Source: Serinus canaria
Lineage: Eukaryota; Chordata; Aves; Passeriformes; Fringillidae
DNA: 64,000 bases
Direction: 5' to 3'
Assembly: GCF_022539315.1 (NCBI RefSeq)
Contig: NC_066314.1
Location: 43,957,180-44,021,179 of the forward strand
The notes beneath the pieces are model-generated. The model saw only the letters and a list, made by a program, of their open reading frames with translations. It had not been told where the DNA came from and searched no databases. Numbering within the stretch: position 1 is the first letter of the stretch; each line of letters opens with the position of its first letter. This document shows positions 39,601 through 50,100 of the stretch, piece after piece. The translations under genes and the position numbers were made by a program.

Positions 39601-42600
39601 AGCGAGGTGATCATTTGTGTCCCGTTGATGAGGGCCAGACCCTTCAAAGGGAGAGCAGATGTCAAGTGAATTCACTGCAGCTATTCCTTGTGTCTGTGAC
39701 AATTCTCCTTCTCGCATGAAGGAGTTAAAGATCTTTGCCTAGCTTTTTGGACCATCCTGAAATCATAAAATGCACAGCTTGACTGAACATTGCTACGTGC
39801 TAATGCTCATGACCCCATTAAGTCATTGCAGACACCCTTGGAGCACCAGTAGTTCCAAGCAAGTCAGATACTTGCTTCAAGTCAGGCATCTGACCTCCTG
39901 TTATGGCCAAAGGGCAGGGAGGTACCTTGAAGGTGCCTCTTAGACAGCTGCTTCAGGATGGTATAAAGTGCTTTCAAAAGAGACCTGTCAGTCTCCACTG
40001 ACCACAGAGCCAGTCTGAACACCAAGCTTGGGTCTGACATTTCAAGTCAAGTAAGGTGACACTAGGTGGTGAATCCCACTCCTGACAACACTTCATCTTT
40101 ATCCTTCTGAAGTTTGATTTAAAATTATTATTAATTAATGTAATGCTTTTATTGTAGCTATAAAGCAAATAGTGATTGGCTATGCTCTTTTTCATCAGCT
40201 GGCATCATTATACTTTATTACCTCTTTAGGTTTCAAGGTAATTGGTTTCAGTCCATGAGCTTCCAGAACCTGTGAAGGAGTTAAATGTCAAGGCAGTTAA
40301 TGAAAAATACTTTTCAGTCACTGAAGTCACAAAATGAACTCACTAAAACTTAAATGTTTCCATGAACAGAAATATTAACAAATTTCTTAAGTGATGGGCG
40401 AAAAAGAGCTTTACATCACACACATACAACACATTTTTTTCTGCTGGGCTAAATAAAGGGCTTCCAAACTAACACCTCAGTTCCTAGTGCCAATATAAGG
40501 AGGTAGCAGGAGCACTGAAGTAAGATATATGTCACTGTCACAGCCCATTAACATCTACCATGTTCTAGATGATGGGAGAGGGCAATGGGAAAGAAGGCTG
40601 GAAACCTCTTGGGAAGGCAGTTCTGCCTACACCCTGCCTCACAGCATTTTGGCTTGGCATAAATTATTCCTTTTTAAATGATCCCGAATCCTTTCTATAG
40701 AAAATCTCTAGTGACAGGAGGAGTCCTGTTCAGTTTATTCTGTACATGTCTACTCTATAGGGCATTGTTCTCACAGGAAGTGGAGAAACAGCATAACCTG
40801 TTTCTCATTTAATCCTCTCACCCTGTCCAATAGAAGAGGTAATGCACCTCCGAAGTGTACAGCTATAACTTCTGGTCTTGAAGGCCCAGGACACACAGCT
40901 CTGCTTCCTCCTTACTCCTCTCCCTGTGTAGTCCTCAGTCTTTCTCCAGTCTATAGTGATGTACACCTATCAATCCATCAATGAGTCTGGCATTCAAATT
41001 TTCATGGATAGGAGTTGTAAGTGTAGCAGAACAAACTACCATGAAAGACTTTGGAGGGTCTGGACTTGGAGATACTTAACACAAGATCAATCTGCTGGTG
41101 TGTTGGTGGCAGAATAATGATGGATTAAAAACTAATTTCATTGTAACATTTCCATCTTGTGAAGGAGAATGATATAAAGGCTCCTTGTAACTCTAGCTAA
41201 TTTATCGTAAAGGAAATATCCAAACCTGTGTATTTACTTAAAGCCACTATAAAATCAATAGAAATTTTACTTCAAAGATCTTGTCTTCAGTAAACCTCCA
41301 GGAATGCTCAGCATTTGAGAGGTGATGTTGGATTTTTTAGAAAAGTATTGATGCTCATGGAGCTGAAGATAGAGTAATAGCTCTTTCATAGTTAGTATCA
41401 TATCCTCTCAATTTCTCCAGTTCATAAAGGATGTCCCTGTGGTATCTTGTATAGCAGTACTGTGGCATGATATTTCTTTAGGACTCAATATCATGATGCT
41501 TATTTATGTCTGCTCCAGGGACATGTGGGTCAGTTCTTGCATTCTCCATGGATCCACCTTCCTCAAATTAGAGGATGAGTAGCTAAAGGCAACCTAGTCC
41601 CAATTCAAACTGGTAGAGAAAATAAAAGACTTGTACATGTTACTCATCTGAGCAAAAGCTCTCTTTCTTGCAAAGCCACATGCAATTTGAAGAATGAGTC
41701 AGCAAGCTAAAAAAAACCAAACTATCAGCTGCACAAATCTTACATATTTAGCATCAGCCCAGCCACTCTTCGGGGACCACATCTTTCCCTCTCCAATTAA
41801 TCCCAGAGCAAGATGAGAGAGAGGGGCCAAGTCTCCGCTGGCTCCAACTGTCCCTTTCTCTGGGATATAAGGAAGGCAGGATGCTAGAAAGAAAACAAAA
41901 ATCACTCCTTTTAGAGCCTTCCCTTGATACACTCCTCAGAAAACAGAGAAGCCAGCTCACAAGTGTGGCCACAGTAATGGTGTACAATCATGGAGAATGG
42001 CACCAGCAGGGCTACTCTTGTTGCAGCTCTAGTCCTGATCTCTCACAACTACCAAGCTGAAAGACCAGCACCTGCATCTTGACCCATTGAGCTACACCCT
42101 TTAACAAAAGGGTTAAAAGGGAAAAAAAGGGAAAGGAAGATTTTCTTTAAACATCTTTTTACCATTAAACACTTCAATAACTTGCTGGAGGGTTTCTAGA
42201 GATATTCCACTGTATCCTTTGGCTAGGACATTGATTCTCAGGGCCAACAGCATGCGAGTTCTCTCTGGGGTCAAAGGTTTCCCCACACCTGAAACAGTAA
42301 CAGAACCCTCTCAGTTACTCACCTGCTACCAACAAGTGCAGAAAAGGGAAACACCAAGCAATCTCTCATTACCTGCAGAATGTGAACGAACCAAGTTCAC
42401 TTGAAGCTCCCTACAGAAAAAAAGAAAATATGTTAAACCTCAAAGAAAGTCTCATCAAGTTTGATTTTGCACAAAACAGAAGGAAATTCTGAAGAAGATC
42501 TCTCATTTAACCCCAACTACAGGGTCAAACTGCTCCCTCTTCTTCCTTTCCTGAAAAGAAAGGACAGGGAAGGCTGCACACACAACATACCTCAGATTAC

Positions 42601-44238
42601 TGTTTGGGATGACAGTCCTGGCAAACTTCCCAAAACCCGTGGTGATTCCATAAACAACTGCAAGAAATGTACATTGCTGGTTAAGGAGGGAACCTGATAA
42701 AGTCTTCTAAACAATTAGTGGTTAAAAGCCAAAATATTTACCTGTCTGTTCCTTTACAATCCTTTCAATCACTTCTCGTGATTTTTTTACTTTAATTTCA
42801 GCTTCAGGTGTGAGCTAAAACATAAGTAGTTTAAATATTAGTTTATTTGTCATTATTTAGCTGTAGAAAAATAAACATGTAATTTTTAGCTGCATTTGTT
42901 CAGAATTTTTACCTTTATCTTGTAGAGTCCCTTTCCTAAATTGACCAAGTCCTCCGTTGATAAGCTGTTGCCATCTAAAGAAATATACTACACCAAAGAA
43001 CCACCTTTTAGTTTGGGATATGGATACATACAAAGTTACTTAATAATCACTATAAATAAAAAATACAGTCACAACTCAGCAATGACAGGAAGCTTCTTCA
43101 TAAGACAGGAACCCGGGTAACAAAAACATAATAAGCACATTGTAGTTTAGTTTCCTAGACCCAGCCAATCTAACAGCCCCTGCTTTTGTGAATGCTGCAC
43201 TGGCTGAACTCTCAGCATTTTCTGGTGAGTTGCAGGATTTGTTACTGAGTTGTAAAACCATCGGTGATTCTTACCTGTTCTGGTTCTCGGTATTTGCTGT
43301 ATCTGAAAGTTTTGTAAAAGAAAAAGGGCAGACAGGATTTCACAGGCAGTGACTGCTCAATTACAGCTGGCAGTGTGTTTTAAGAATGAAGGAGCTCTAA
43401 AAAATGCAGGCAAACTAGAAAACTATAAATCTGTAATTGTAAAAACTTCACAAAGCACTCAGAAAGGATACAAATGAACTCCTTCTGGCTGAGACGGTAT
43501 GAAATCTGGAGACATTATATCTCCTTCTATAACTAGAAGAAATATGCAGAACAAACACATACAGGATTAAATTGCATTATTTACTTAAGTTAATTTGTTA
43601 TTTATTACAATTCACAGCAATTAGAATTCTAATTTCCAGTTATCAGCCTTGAACATACTTGCATGCTTCTGGGAAAATAACAAGGAATTATGTATTTATT
43701 TAAGGTATTCCAAAGGCTAAGGCAGAACAGCTTACACTATATATGACAGCAGATACAAAAGATATATATCTTGAACCCCATACCTTCTAACTTTTATGTA
43801 GTTCTGTTCTTAAAAATTAAATATTCTTAAATTATTGGACATTATTCCATAAAAGCTTGTTTATTTACAAAATTTACAAAGGTAGACAATCTCTCAGGTG
43901 CAATTTTAGATGAATTTAGATAAAGCCACTGTTTTCTGACTCAGATGACAATGCAGTCACTCTACAATACAATACTTAAGGCTTTGCTTACCAACTTCAA
44001 CAAATTCATTGTCTTCTAGGGCATCCCCCACGGTATCATCAAGATCCAGCAAGCCAAGTCCCTTGCACCTTCGAATGTAGAACTTTACTTCTTCCACTGA
44101 GGCAAATCCTCCATTGTCAGGTTTGTTCTTCATGTACCTTCTCACAGCTTCCTTTCCCAGCCACTCAATGGTGTTTGTGGAGCTTAGGCATGGCACTGCC
44201 AGCCACTCTCCTCGGACGTGCACCGTGTACCTCGGCAT
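33675..44238 (-). CDS. HAL: Histidine ammonia-lyase (HAL), 20 coding exons
   Basis: Exons in gene order: 44,238-43,992; 43,532-43,472; 43,302-43,275; 42,987-42,913; 42,814-42,742; 42,657-42,591; 42,410-42,373; 42,288-42,163; 41,883-41,744; 40,269-40,222; 39,641-39,494; 39,410-39,315; 39,199-39,141; 38,360-38,280; 37,589-37,524; 37,441-37,276; 35,198-35,064; 34,515-34,407; 34,314-34,245; 33,824-33,675. They join to one frame of 660 aa (human 657). The enzyme deaminates L-histidine to trans-urocanate and ammonia, the first step of histidine catabolism in liver and skin cytosol. A253-S254-G255 (exon 9) is the triad that cyclises to the MIO electrophile; the YGITTGFG loop (Tyr164) is present, as are the conserved NGTQ and SGGNFHGE motifs. 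The start is the [12 protein letters not shown] sequence shared with mammals; no in-frame ATG was seen just upstream. Intron 19 is GC-AG (AAG|GC donor at 34,244). Exon 3 is only 28 bp. Confidence 0.97.
37920..37990. repeat. HAL: AT-rich ATTGG/CCAAT-like imperfect inverted repeats, HAL intron 14
   Basis: Several copies of AATTGG/CCAATT/TTAGAA occur in both orientations, including a small hairpin ATTGGA-TTCAT-TCCAAT. It is probably neutral AT-rich sequence. Confidence 0.35.
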
Positions 44239-44309
44239 GCTTGCTCTCCAGAAATTGCTCCTTGAACCAAGAAGGGCTGCAGCATGCAGCAGCCTCACAT
44301 TTACCAAGT

Positions 44310-45490
44310 GATGATGGCCTGAAGAGCTGTGCCTATCTAGAGTTCAGTGTTGCAATCAGAGAGAGGCAAAAACCCACCCTCAAAATCCTCACCTTTGTAA
44401 ATAAACGAGATCAATGTGCTTGGCTGACTTGGTCCAATCAAACCAAACCCAGGGAACACACCCTTTTCACAGAAATGGCACAGCCCCCTAGCTATTGCCA
44501 CAGGAATTTTTTTCCTAAGATCACATCAGGAGTATAGAAATGAAAAACCAGGAGCTGAAGCTTCTGTACCAGGAATAGATAAATCAGACTAAGATGCAGT
44601 GCAGCTGTTCTAAAAATGTAAGGGTTTAGCAAGAGTTAACAGCTATTCCCCAGGAGCAAATCACACTAACAAAAACCTAGGGACAGGGCTGCAAGAGAGG
44701 CACCTTGGGGACATGGGTTGCTCATGGCTGCTGGGACTGAAAGAAGATTCTATTATACTTTTACAGCTCTATCCAGAGCAGGATAAAAGCAGGTAGTAGA
44801 GGCAGCAAGCCAGCTTTAATCAGTCCCATGCTCAAGCTGAAAACATATTTTTTTATTTTAGGTAAGAAAAAGCCTAATAATTTCTCTTATGCTGTGAAAG
44901 ATGTTACAAGAACAGGCATCAAAAACCTCTAGGCCAGAGCTGCACAAGCCTGGGGCTGCTGTGTCATGCTTCCTTTGCAGGCAGAAGATGCAAAGAAGAA
45001 AAGATATGGAGATAGCTGTTGAGATGGTGCAAAAAAAAAAAAAAGTTTAGCAAGAGTCATGTACACACAGAACTTGAAAATACCTCTGGTTTTAAAGGCA
45101 AAAGCGTAACAACACTCACAGTCCATGCTTCCTACATTAGTGTACCTAAACAAAGGGACTACCTAGGGTTTAATTATTGTAGGGAATATTATCTTGGGAT
45201 CCATCAGTTGGAGACACTGTCCCAGCAGAGCTACCTAGACCATACTAGAGAAAGCCATGCCTGACACAATTTTCTTTTTTCTGACTCTGACAACAAGAAA
45301 CCAGGATTATCTGGCAGCAGGAACTCTAAGTGCCAAAGCACTGTATTTGATACGTGGGCTTTTACAACAATATGCAAGTTACCCCAAAACTAGTGACATA
45401 AGGCATTTCTAAACAAAGGACAGTTTTCATTGCAATCTGATAACTCAAACCGGAGCCTGTTAACATCAGATATCCCCTCCTCTGACCAGA
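44310..45490. other. HAL upstream region
   Basis: This is the 5' flank of HAL and lacks a CpG island, in keeping with a tissue-restricted gene. No coding segment is recognised. A non-coding first exon may lie here, as HAL has a 5' untranslated exon in mammals, but I cannot place it. An A-run is present at about 45,029-45,042. Confidence 0.5.
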
Positions 45491-45499
45491 GCTCATGCT

Positions 45500-45793
45500 C
45501 ACATATAGAGCTGAGGGAAGCAGGGGGATGTTTGGGGTGAATGCATTTGTCTCCCCAAGTAACCCTGCTCTCCTGGAGATGGCTGAACACCTGCCTGCCC
45601 ATGGGAAGCACTGAATTAATTCCTTGTTTGTCTTTGCTAGTGTGTGCAGCTTTTGCTTTATCTGTTCAACTGTCTTTCTCTATCTCAGCCCATGAGTTTA
45701 CTCAATTTTACTCTTTCAGTTCTCTCCCCTATCCCATCCCATTGGTGAGGGAGCGACTGTGTGGGGATTAGTCACTGCCTGGGTTTAAACCAC
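45500..45793 (+). mobile_element. Avian ERV LTR remnant (3' part)
   Basis: The stretch matches the 3' part of a widespread avian LTR: 'TTTGTCTCCCCAAGTAACCC'-type start, 'GATGGCTGAACACCTGCCTG', 'GGCTTTTGCTTTA...CTGTC' pattern (here CAGCTTTTGCTTTATCTG), 'CCCATGAGTTTACTCA', 'TCTCTCCCCTATCCCATCCC' and the terminal GGTTTAAACCACAA. The 5' part of the LTR is missing or too diverged. It lies between HAL and LTA4H, opposite in orientation to both. No coding region remains. Assigned from memory of the repeat family; the left boundary is uncertain. Confidence 0.8.
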
Positions 45794-46407
45794 AAGCTGA
45801 AAGCTTATATGGATCAAAACTCGGAAGTAAATCAGCTGACAGGCTCCCATCCCGTCCTAAGTGCTAGGCTTAAACCAAACCTTTTGCCACGATTTTACTG
45901 CCACTCTCCTCCCCTAAAGCAGCACTTTTTGGTTTTGTCACTCTTTGAAATGGGTTATCCCTGTGCCAACAGATTTAATTTATGCAAACTGTTCTTATCA
46001 AACTTGCTGCAAGACTCAGTCTAGAGATGGCAGCATTAGCCACAGCATCATTGGCTGGAACTGCCTTAACAAATACAGGAAAGAAAAACAGCTCTCTCAT
46101 TGTTTTTGAACTTATCTCCAGTTTTCATCTGAGCACAAGGGGTAGTGCTCAGAACTGGTTAAAAAATCCAAATGTTAAAAGACTCAAACTGGGTAAGAAA
46201 AGACTTGGACTTTAGCGGCCCCCCCCAGTAATAAGTTTTGAAAATAAATAGTGGGTTGAAAAACCATTTTAGTCTTCATTGTCCTCTTGGACTCATAATA
46301 AAAATTTCTCCCACATCAAAGAAGAATAAATAAAACAAAACTATTAAATCAAAACTTTTTGTACAGATCAATACACAGACAAGACAGACAAGTATGGAAT
46401 GAAAAGA

Positions 46408-46420
46408 TTTATTTTTTATT
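46408..46420 (-). other. LTA4H: LTA4H poly(A) signals (two AATAAA)
   Basis: Two AATAAA hexamers on the minus strand, at 46,408-46,413 and 46,415-46,420, lie about 780 bp past the LTA4H stop codon. I found no closer canonical hexamer, so the 3' UTR is probably about 0.8 kb. Confidence 0.65.
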
Positions 46421-46824
46421 CTTTAGGTACTTGAAGTTTCAACTACTGTGCTGTGGAAAAGAATGCTGTGCACAAAGAGCCATACCATCCACCAATTAAT
46501 TTTCCAAGTTCTTCAATTCTATCACTGACAAATGACCACATCTCAGAACAGTTTTTGTGTGTTCTAAAAATTGCTTGTAATCAAAACATTCTCTCAATTC
46601 CAGAGATGTAGCAATTTTGCTGCTTTAGTTGGAAATGCAAAATAGAATGGAGAATGGACTACAAGCAACCTTGCCTCTGATGAATTACAGCAGTGCTAGT
46701 TATCAAAGAGGAGGAACTGCCTTGCCCTTAATGGGACACAGCTGTGTCCAGTGAGGATGGGTGTTACAAAAGAGTGGGTTAGCTGGTCGAGGGGGACACA
46801 CAGGAGAAAGACAAAAAGGAAAGA

Positions 46825-46925
46825 GGTTGTTTTTTTTTATGGGGGGGGGGGGGTTTGTTTGGGTTGTTTTTTTGGTGGTTTGTTTTGTTTTGCATTGTTT
46901 TGTTTTTTGTTTTTTTTTTGTTGGC
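46825..46925. repeat. LTA4H: G13 run and T/GT low-complexity tract in LTA4H 3' UTR
   Basis: The plus strand has a T-run, a run of 13 G (46,841-46,853) and then about 70 bp of only T and G in TTTTG-like units. If the 3' UTR reaches 46,408, the LTA4H mRNA carries the complement: an A/C-rich tract with a C13 run. Such homopolymers are prone to sequencing and assembly error. Confidence 0.85.
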
Positions 46926-47191
46926 CCTGCTGTGAGGGGCTGCTGATGGAGCCTGCTGGAGTCAGAGTCTGCAAGGCAAGCCTGCAGTCAGAGTCTGGGG
47001 GTATTTGGAGTCTGCTGGCAGTGCTTTCTACTGCAAGAGTACTGAACTTGATTTGGAAAATTAATTTCAAATTACATAAGTACCAAAGCAGCAGAGCATT
47101 TTATGGTATAATCAAGCACGCATTTCGGTGGTTTGGGCAATCAGTCTCTTCTTTCAGCAACACAAAAATCTCAAAGAAATAAGTACACTTG

Positions 47192-50100
47192 TCACTGGTC
47201 CTGCTTCAAGTCTTTGCCCACAAGCATCGAAGTGACGGGGTGCATAGAGGCCCTATGCTCCAGAAATGTCTTGACAGCCAGATCGCGACTCTTGTCAAAA
47301 CCGTAAAGGTCCCTGTAAAAGAAGAAGTGGGGGGAGGCACCATTACAAAAATCCAGGAAAATAATACAACAAGGATTTTCCTAAGGTTTTACTTTTCCCT
47401 CAAAAGCCTTGACTTAATGTTCATCCTGGGACTAAGCTTTTTTCTATGCAAAAAAATGTCAGCAAGTGGAAAGCACCTCTGAAGATAAGCTTGTTGACAG
47501 CATACAGAGAATTCTCTATTATGCCACTGTCATGGTTCGAGCCTGGCGCAAGGCCAGTGCCCCCATGAAAATGCTTCCTCCCTGGTGTCTGCTCTGAGAT
47601 GTGATCAGAAATAGAGCAAAGCAGGCTCCAGCTTAGGAATAAAGGGGAAAAAACTTTATTAACCTACAACTATAAAAGAAAACACACAGAACTCAGGATA
47701 AAAACCTTCCAAAAACATTCCTCCTCCCCCACCAAATTTCCAATACATCCACCCCTCAGATCACCCACTCTCAGTCCAGCGCCACCCTTCAGATTATCAA
47801 TTCTCAGTTCATCAAGGAGAGAGGAGTCCCTCTTGTACCATAGGCTTCCCCAGGAAACACAGTTGAAACCTCTTGTGTTTCCATGTCACACGTGGCACCG
47901 CCTGGAGATCATTTTGCCTTCATGACATCTTCCTTCCATGCCCAGTGCTCTCACCACTGTGCATGGACCAGAGCTGCTTCTAGGGTTTTCCTTTTAAAGG
48001 GTGCTTTGCCCAGTTCCAAAAAGAGCACAGTCTCTCACTTTGGGGACACCTGTCCCCCCCATATTTCACCCTCTGGGGCCGAGGGGTCTCAAGAACAGAG
48101 ATCATCTTCTTCCCTGGAGATGGAGTGCACCACCACCACCCTCCTCACCCGTCATCTCTGTTCACGTACTCCCTCACACCATATCACTGCACTCTCTTGG
48201 CTCCAAGCCATTGCCTCCCCCCTAAATGCAGTCTCTGTGTCACAGGAAAAATGGTCCTGTCCATGGCCATACAAGAAAAGTCCAGCCAAAGTCCACTCCA
48301 TCACCTCCTCCCACCTAAGATTCCCTTCAGCTTTTCTAGTGGCCCATTTCCTCTTATCTCATCTCTATCTCTCTTCTCATTCAGCTCCAGGAGGAATCAG
48401 CATTTGCAAGGTTTCCATCATCCAAGAAAAGGGTTAAAAGTCTCAGGCTCTGCCTGTCCAGAACTCTCACAGCTGCCCAGCCAGGCACCTCCTCACAGCA
48501 CCCTGCCCTTCTCCTTCACACAGGCTGTGCTATCAAATTTCAAGGCGGCACAGGCACAGACACCAGCTCTCTCTCTCCTGGGTGGGGGGGAGGGGGGAAG
48601 GGCTGCCCGATGTCTCTCAGGGTTCCTCCACCCTTCCATCCTGCAGGGCCTTCACCTCCCTTCTCTGTCCCAGGCCTGGCCTACCTCAATCAGGCCTCGT
48701 GACTTCCCCTCCCCTGCCCGGCTCCGAGCTGGGCAGGGGAGGTCTGACCTCTTTCACAGACTGAAAGAGCTTCCCCTGAGCATTCTCAGGTTTTAACCCT
48801 CCTGTTTTCTCAGAGGCGTATCCATGTCCTCAGTGGCCACACCAGGTGCCAATATTCAAATCTGAGCACCTATTGGTCTGACCACAGCATCCCAAAAAAC
48901 TCACTTCCTCTCAAACCATGACAGGTACAATAAATACAATAAAATTCAACAGGTACAATAAATACATTTCAAGTATTCATTCCATTATACTAGAAATGCC
49001 AACAGCATGAGGTCCTGACATTTGGAGATTACTTTTACCTGAACAATGGTCGAGTAAATTTCATCCTGCCCTGATCTGTTGCCATTTTTAAAGCCAGAGG
49101 AATAGCTTCTTCCCACTTGGACCTGATACAGAGGCGCAGCCATCTGGAGGTGGAAGAAAAAGGTTGCACTTATAATTTCATTTGTGGTAGTGTGGTGGTT
49201 GGTTATTTAATGATTCTGTTCCCATAAATGCTTTGAACGCTGCTGTGCCATCAAGGGAATTAGATTCTAGCTCAACATCAAATATTTAGTGTTTAACTAG
49301 CACGTTACATACATCAACTTTTTTTGTACAACAGGAAAAGATTGCAGCCAAGTTCCTCCAAAATGGAGGATTATTTTCTGCAGCTTTGTATTTTTTATAT
49401 TACAATAGAGTCCAGTTGCATCACTCAGAACTGAATTACACTTGTCCCATTTGACCAATGGATAAAACAACCAACCAACCAAATGAAATGTCACCAGCTA
49501 TTATTTTGTTTTAAAGAGAAATTGAACTTGTTACAAGAAGTAGAAACCATTCAATATATTTAAAATACTTCATTATCAAGTCATCAGGTTCCTTTGCTAG
49601 CATGCCAGATTAAAATAAAGAACAGCTTATCTGCTGTCCACTGAGTTCTTCTACTAGACTGTATTGGTCCAATTCATGAATAACAGGATACCACTCCAGT
49701 AAGCATGATGCCTGCACATGCATTTACAAAACCACAACAACAAAAACCCCAAACCCAAACCCTGCCCCAGTTCTGTAAAACAGGATGTCTCATGTGAAGA
49801 GACAACTTGTTTTATGAAAACATTTAATATTTTAAAAGTGCCCATACTAGAACAAACCTGAATCTTATTTCAGAGTTGTTTATAGCATTGAAGTCATATA
49901 CTTCCTGCATGCGTTGGACATGTGACAAAGGAAGAGGTGCCTGAAAAAGAAATTGCACAGTCAGAATAAGCCAGAGGAAGACTTCAAGCTAGACATTTCA
50001 GTAATAAACAGAGTAATTCAAGATGATTGGTGCTACAAAGAAACTGAAGTCCTAGCATGACAAATATTTTATTTGTTCCTTTTATCTTTTCAGCGTATGG

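Noticed and set aside
44239..44307. Possible N-terminal extension of HAL by 23 codons
   Set aside because: The extended frame begins at TTG and not ATG, while the ATG at 44,238 starts the MPRYTVHV sequence conserved in mammals and has A at position -3.
47883..48796. Open frames of 184 and 223 codons within the LTR
   Set aside because: They lie entirely inside the solo LTR, are low-complexity (Ser/Pro/His-rich) and show no retroviral gene similarity.
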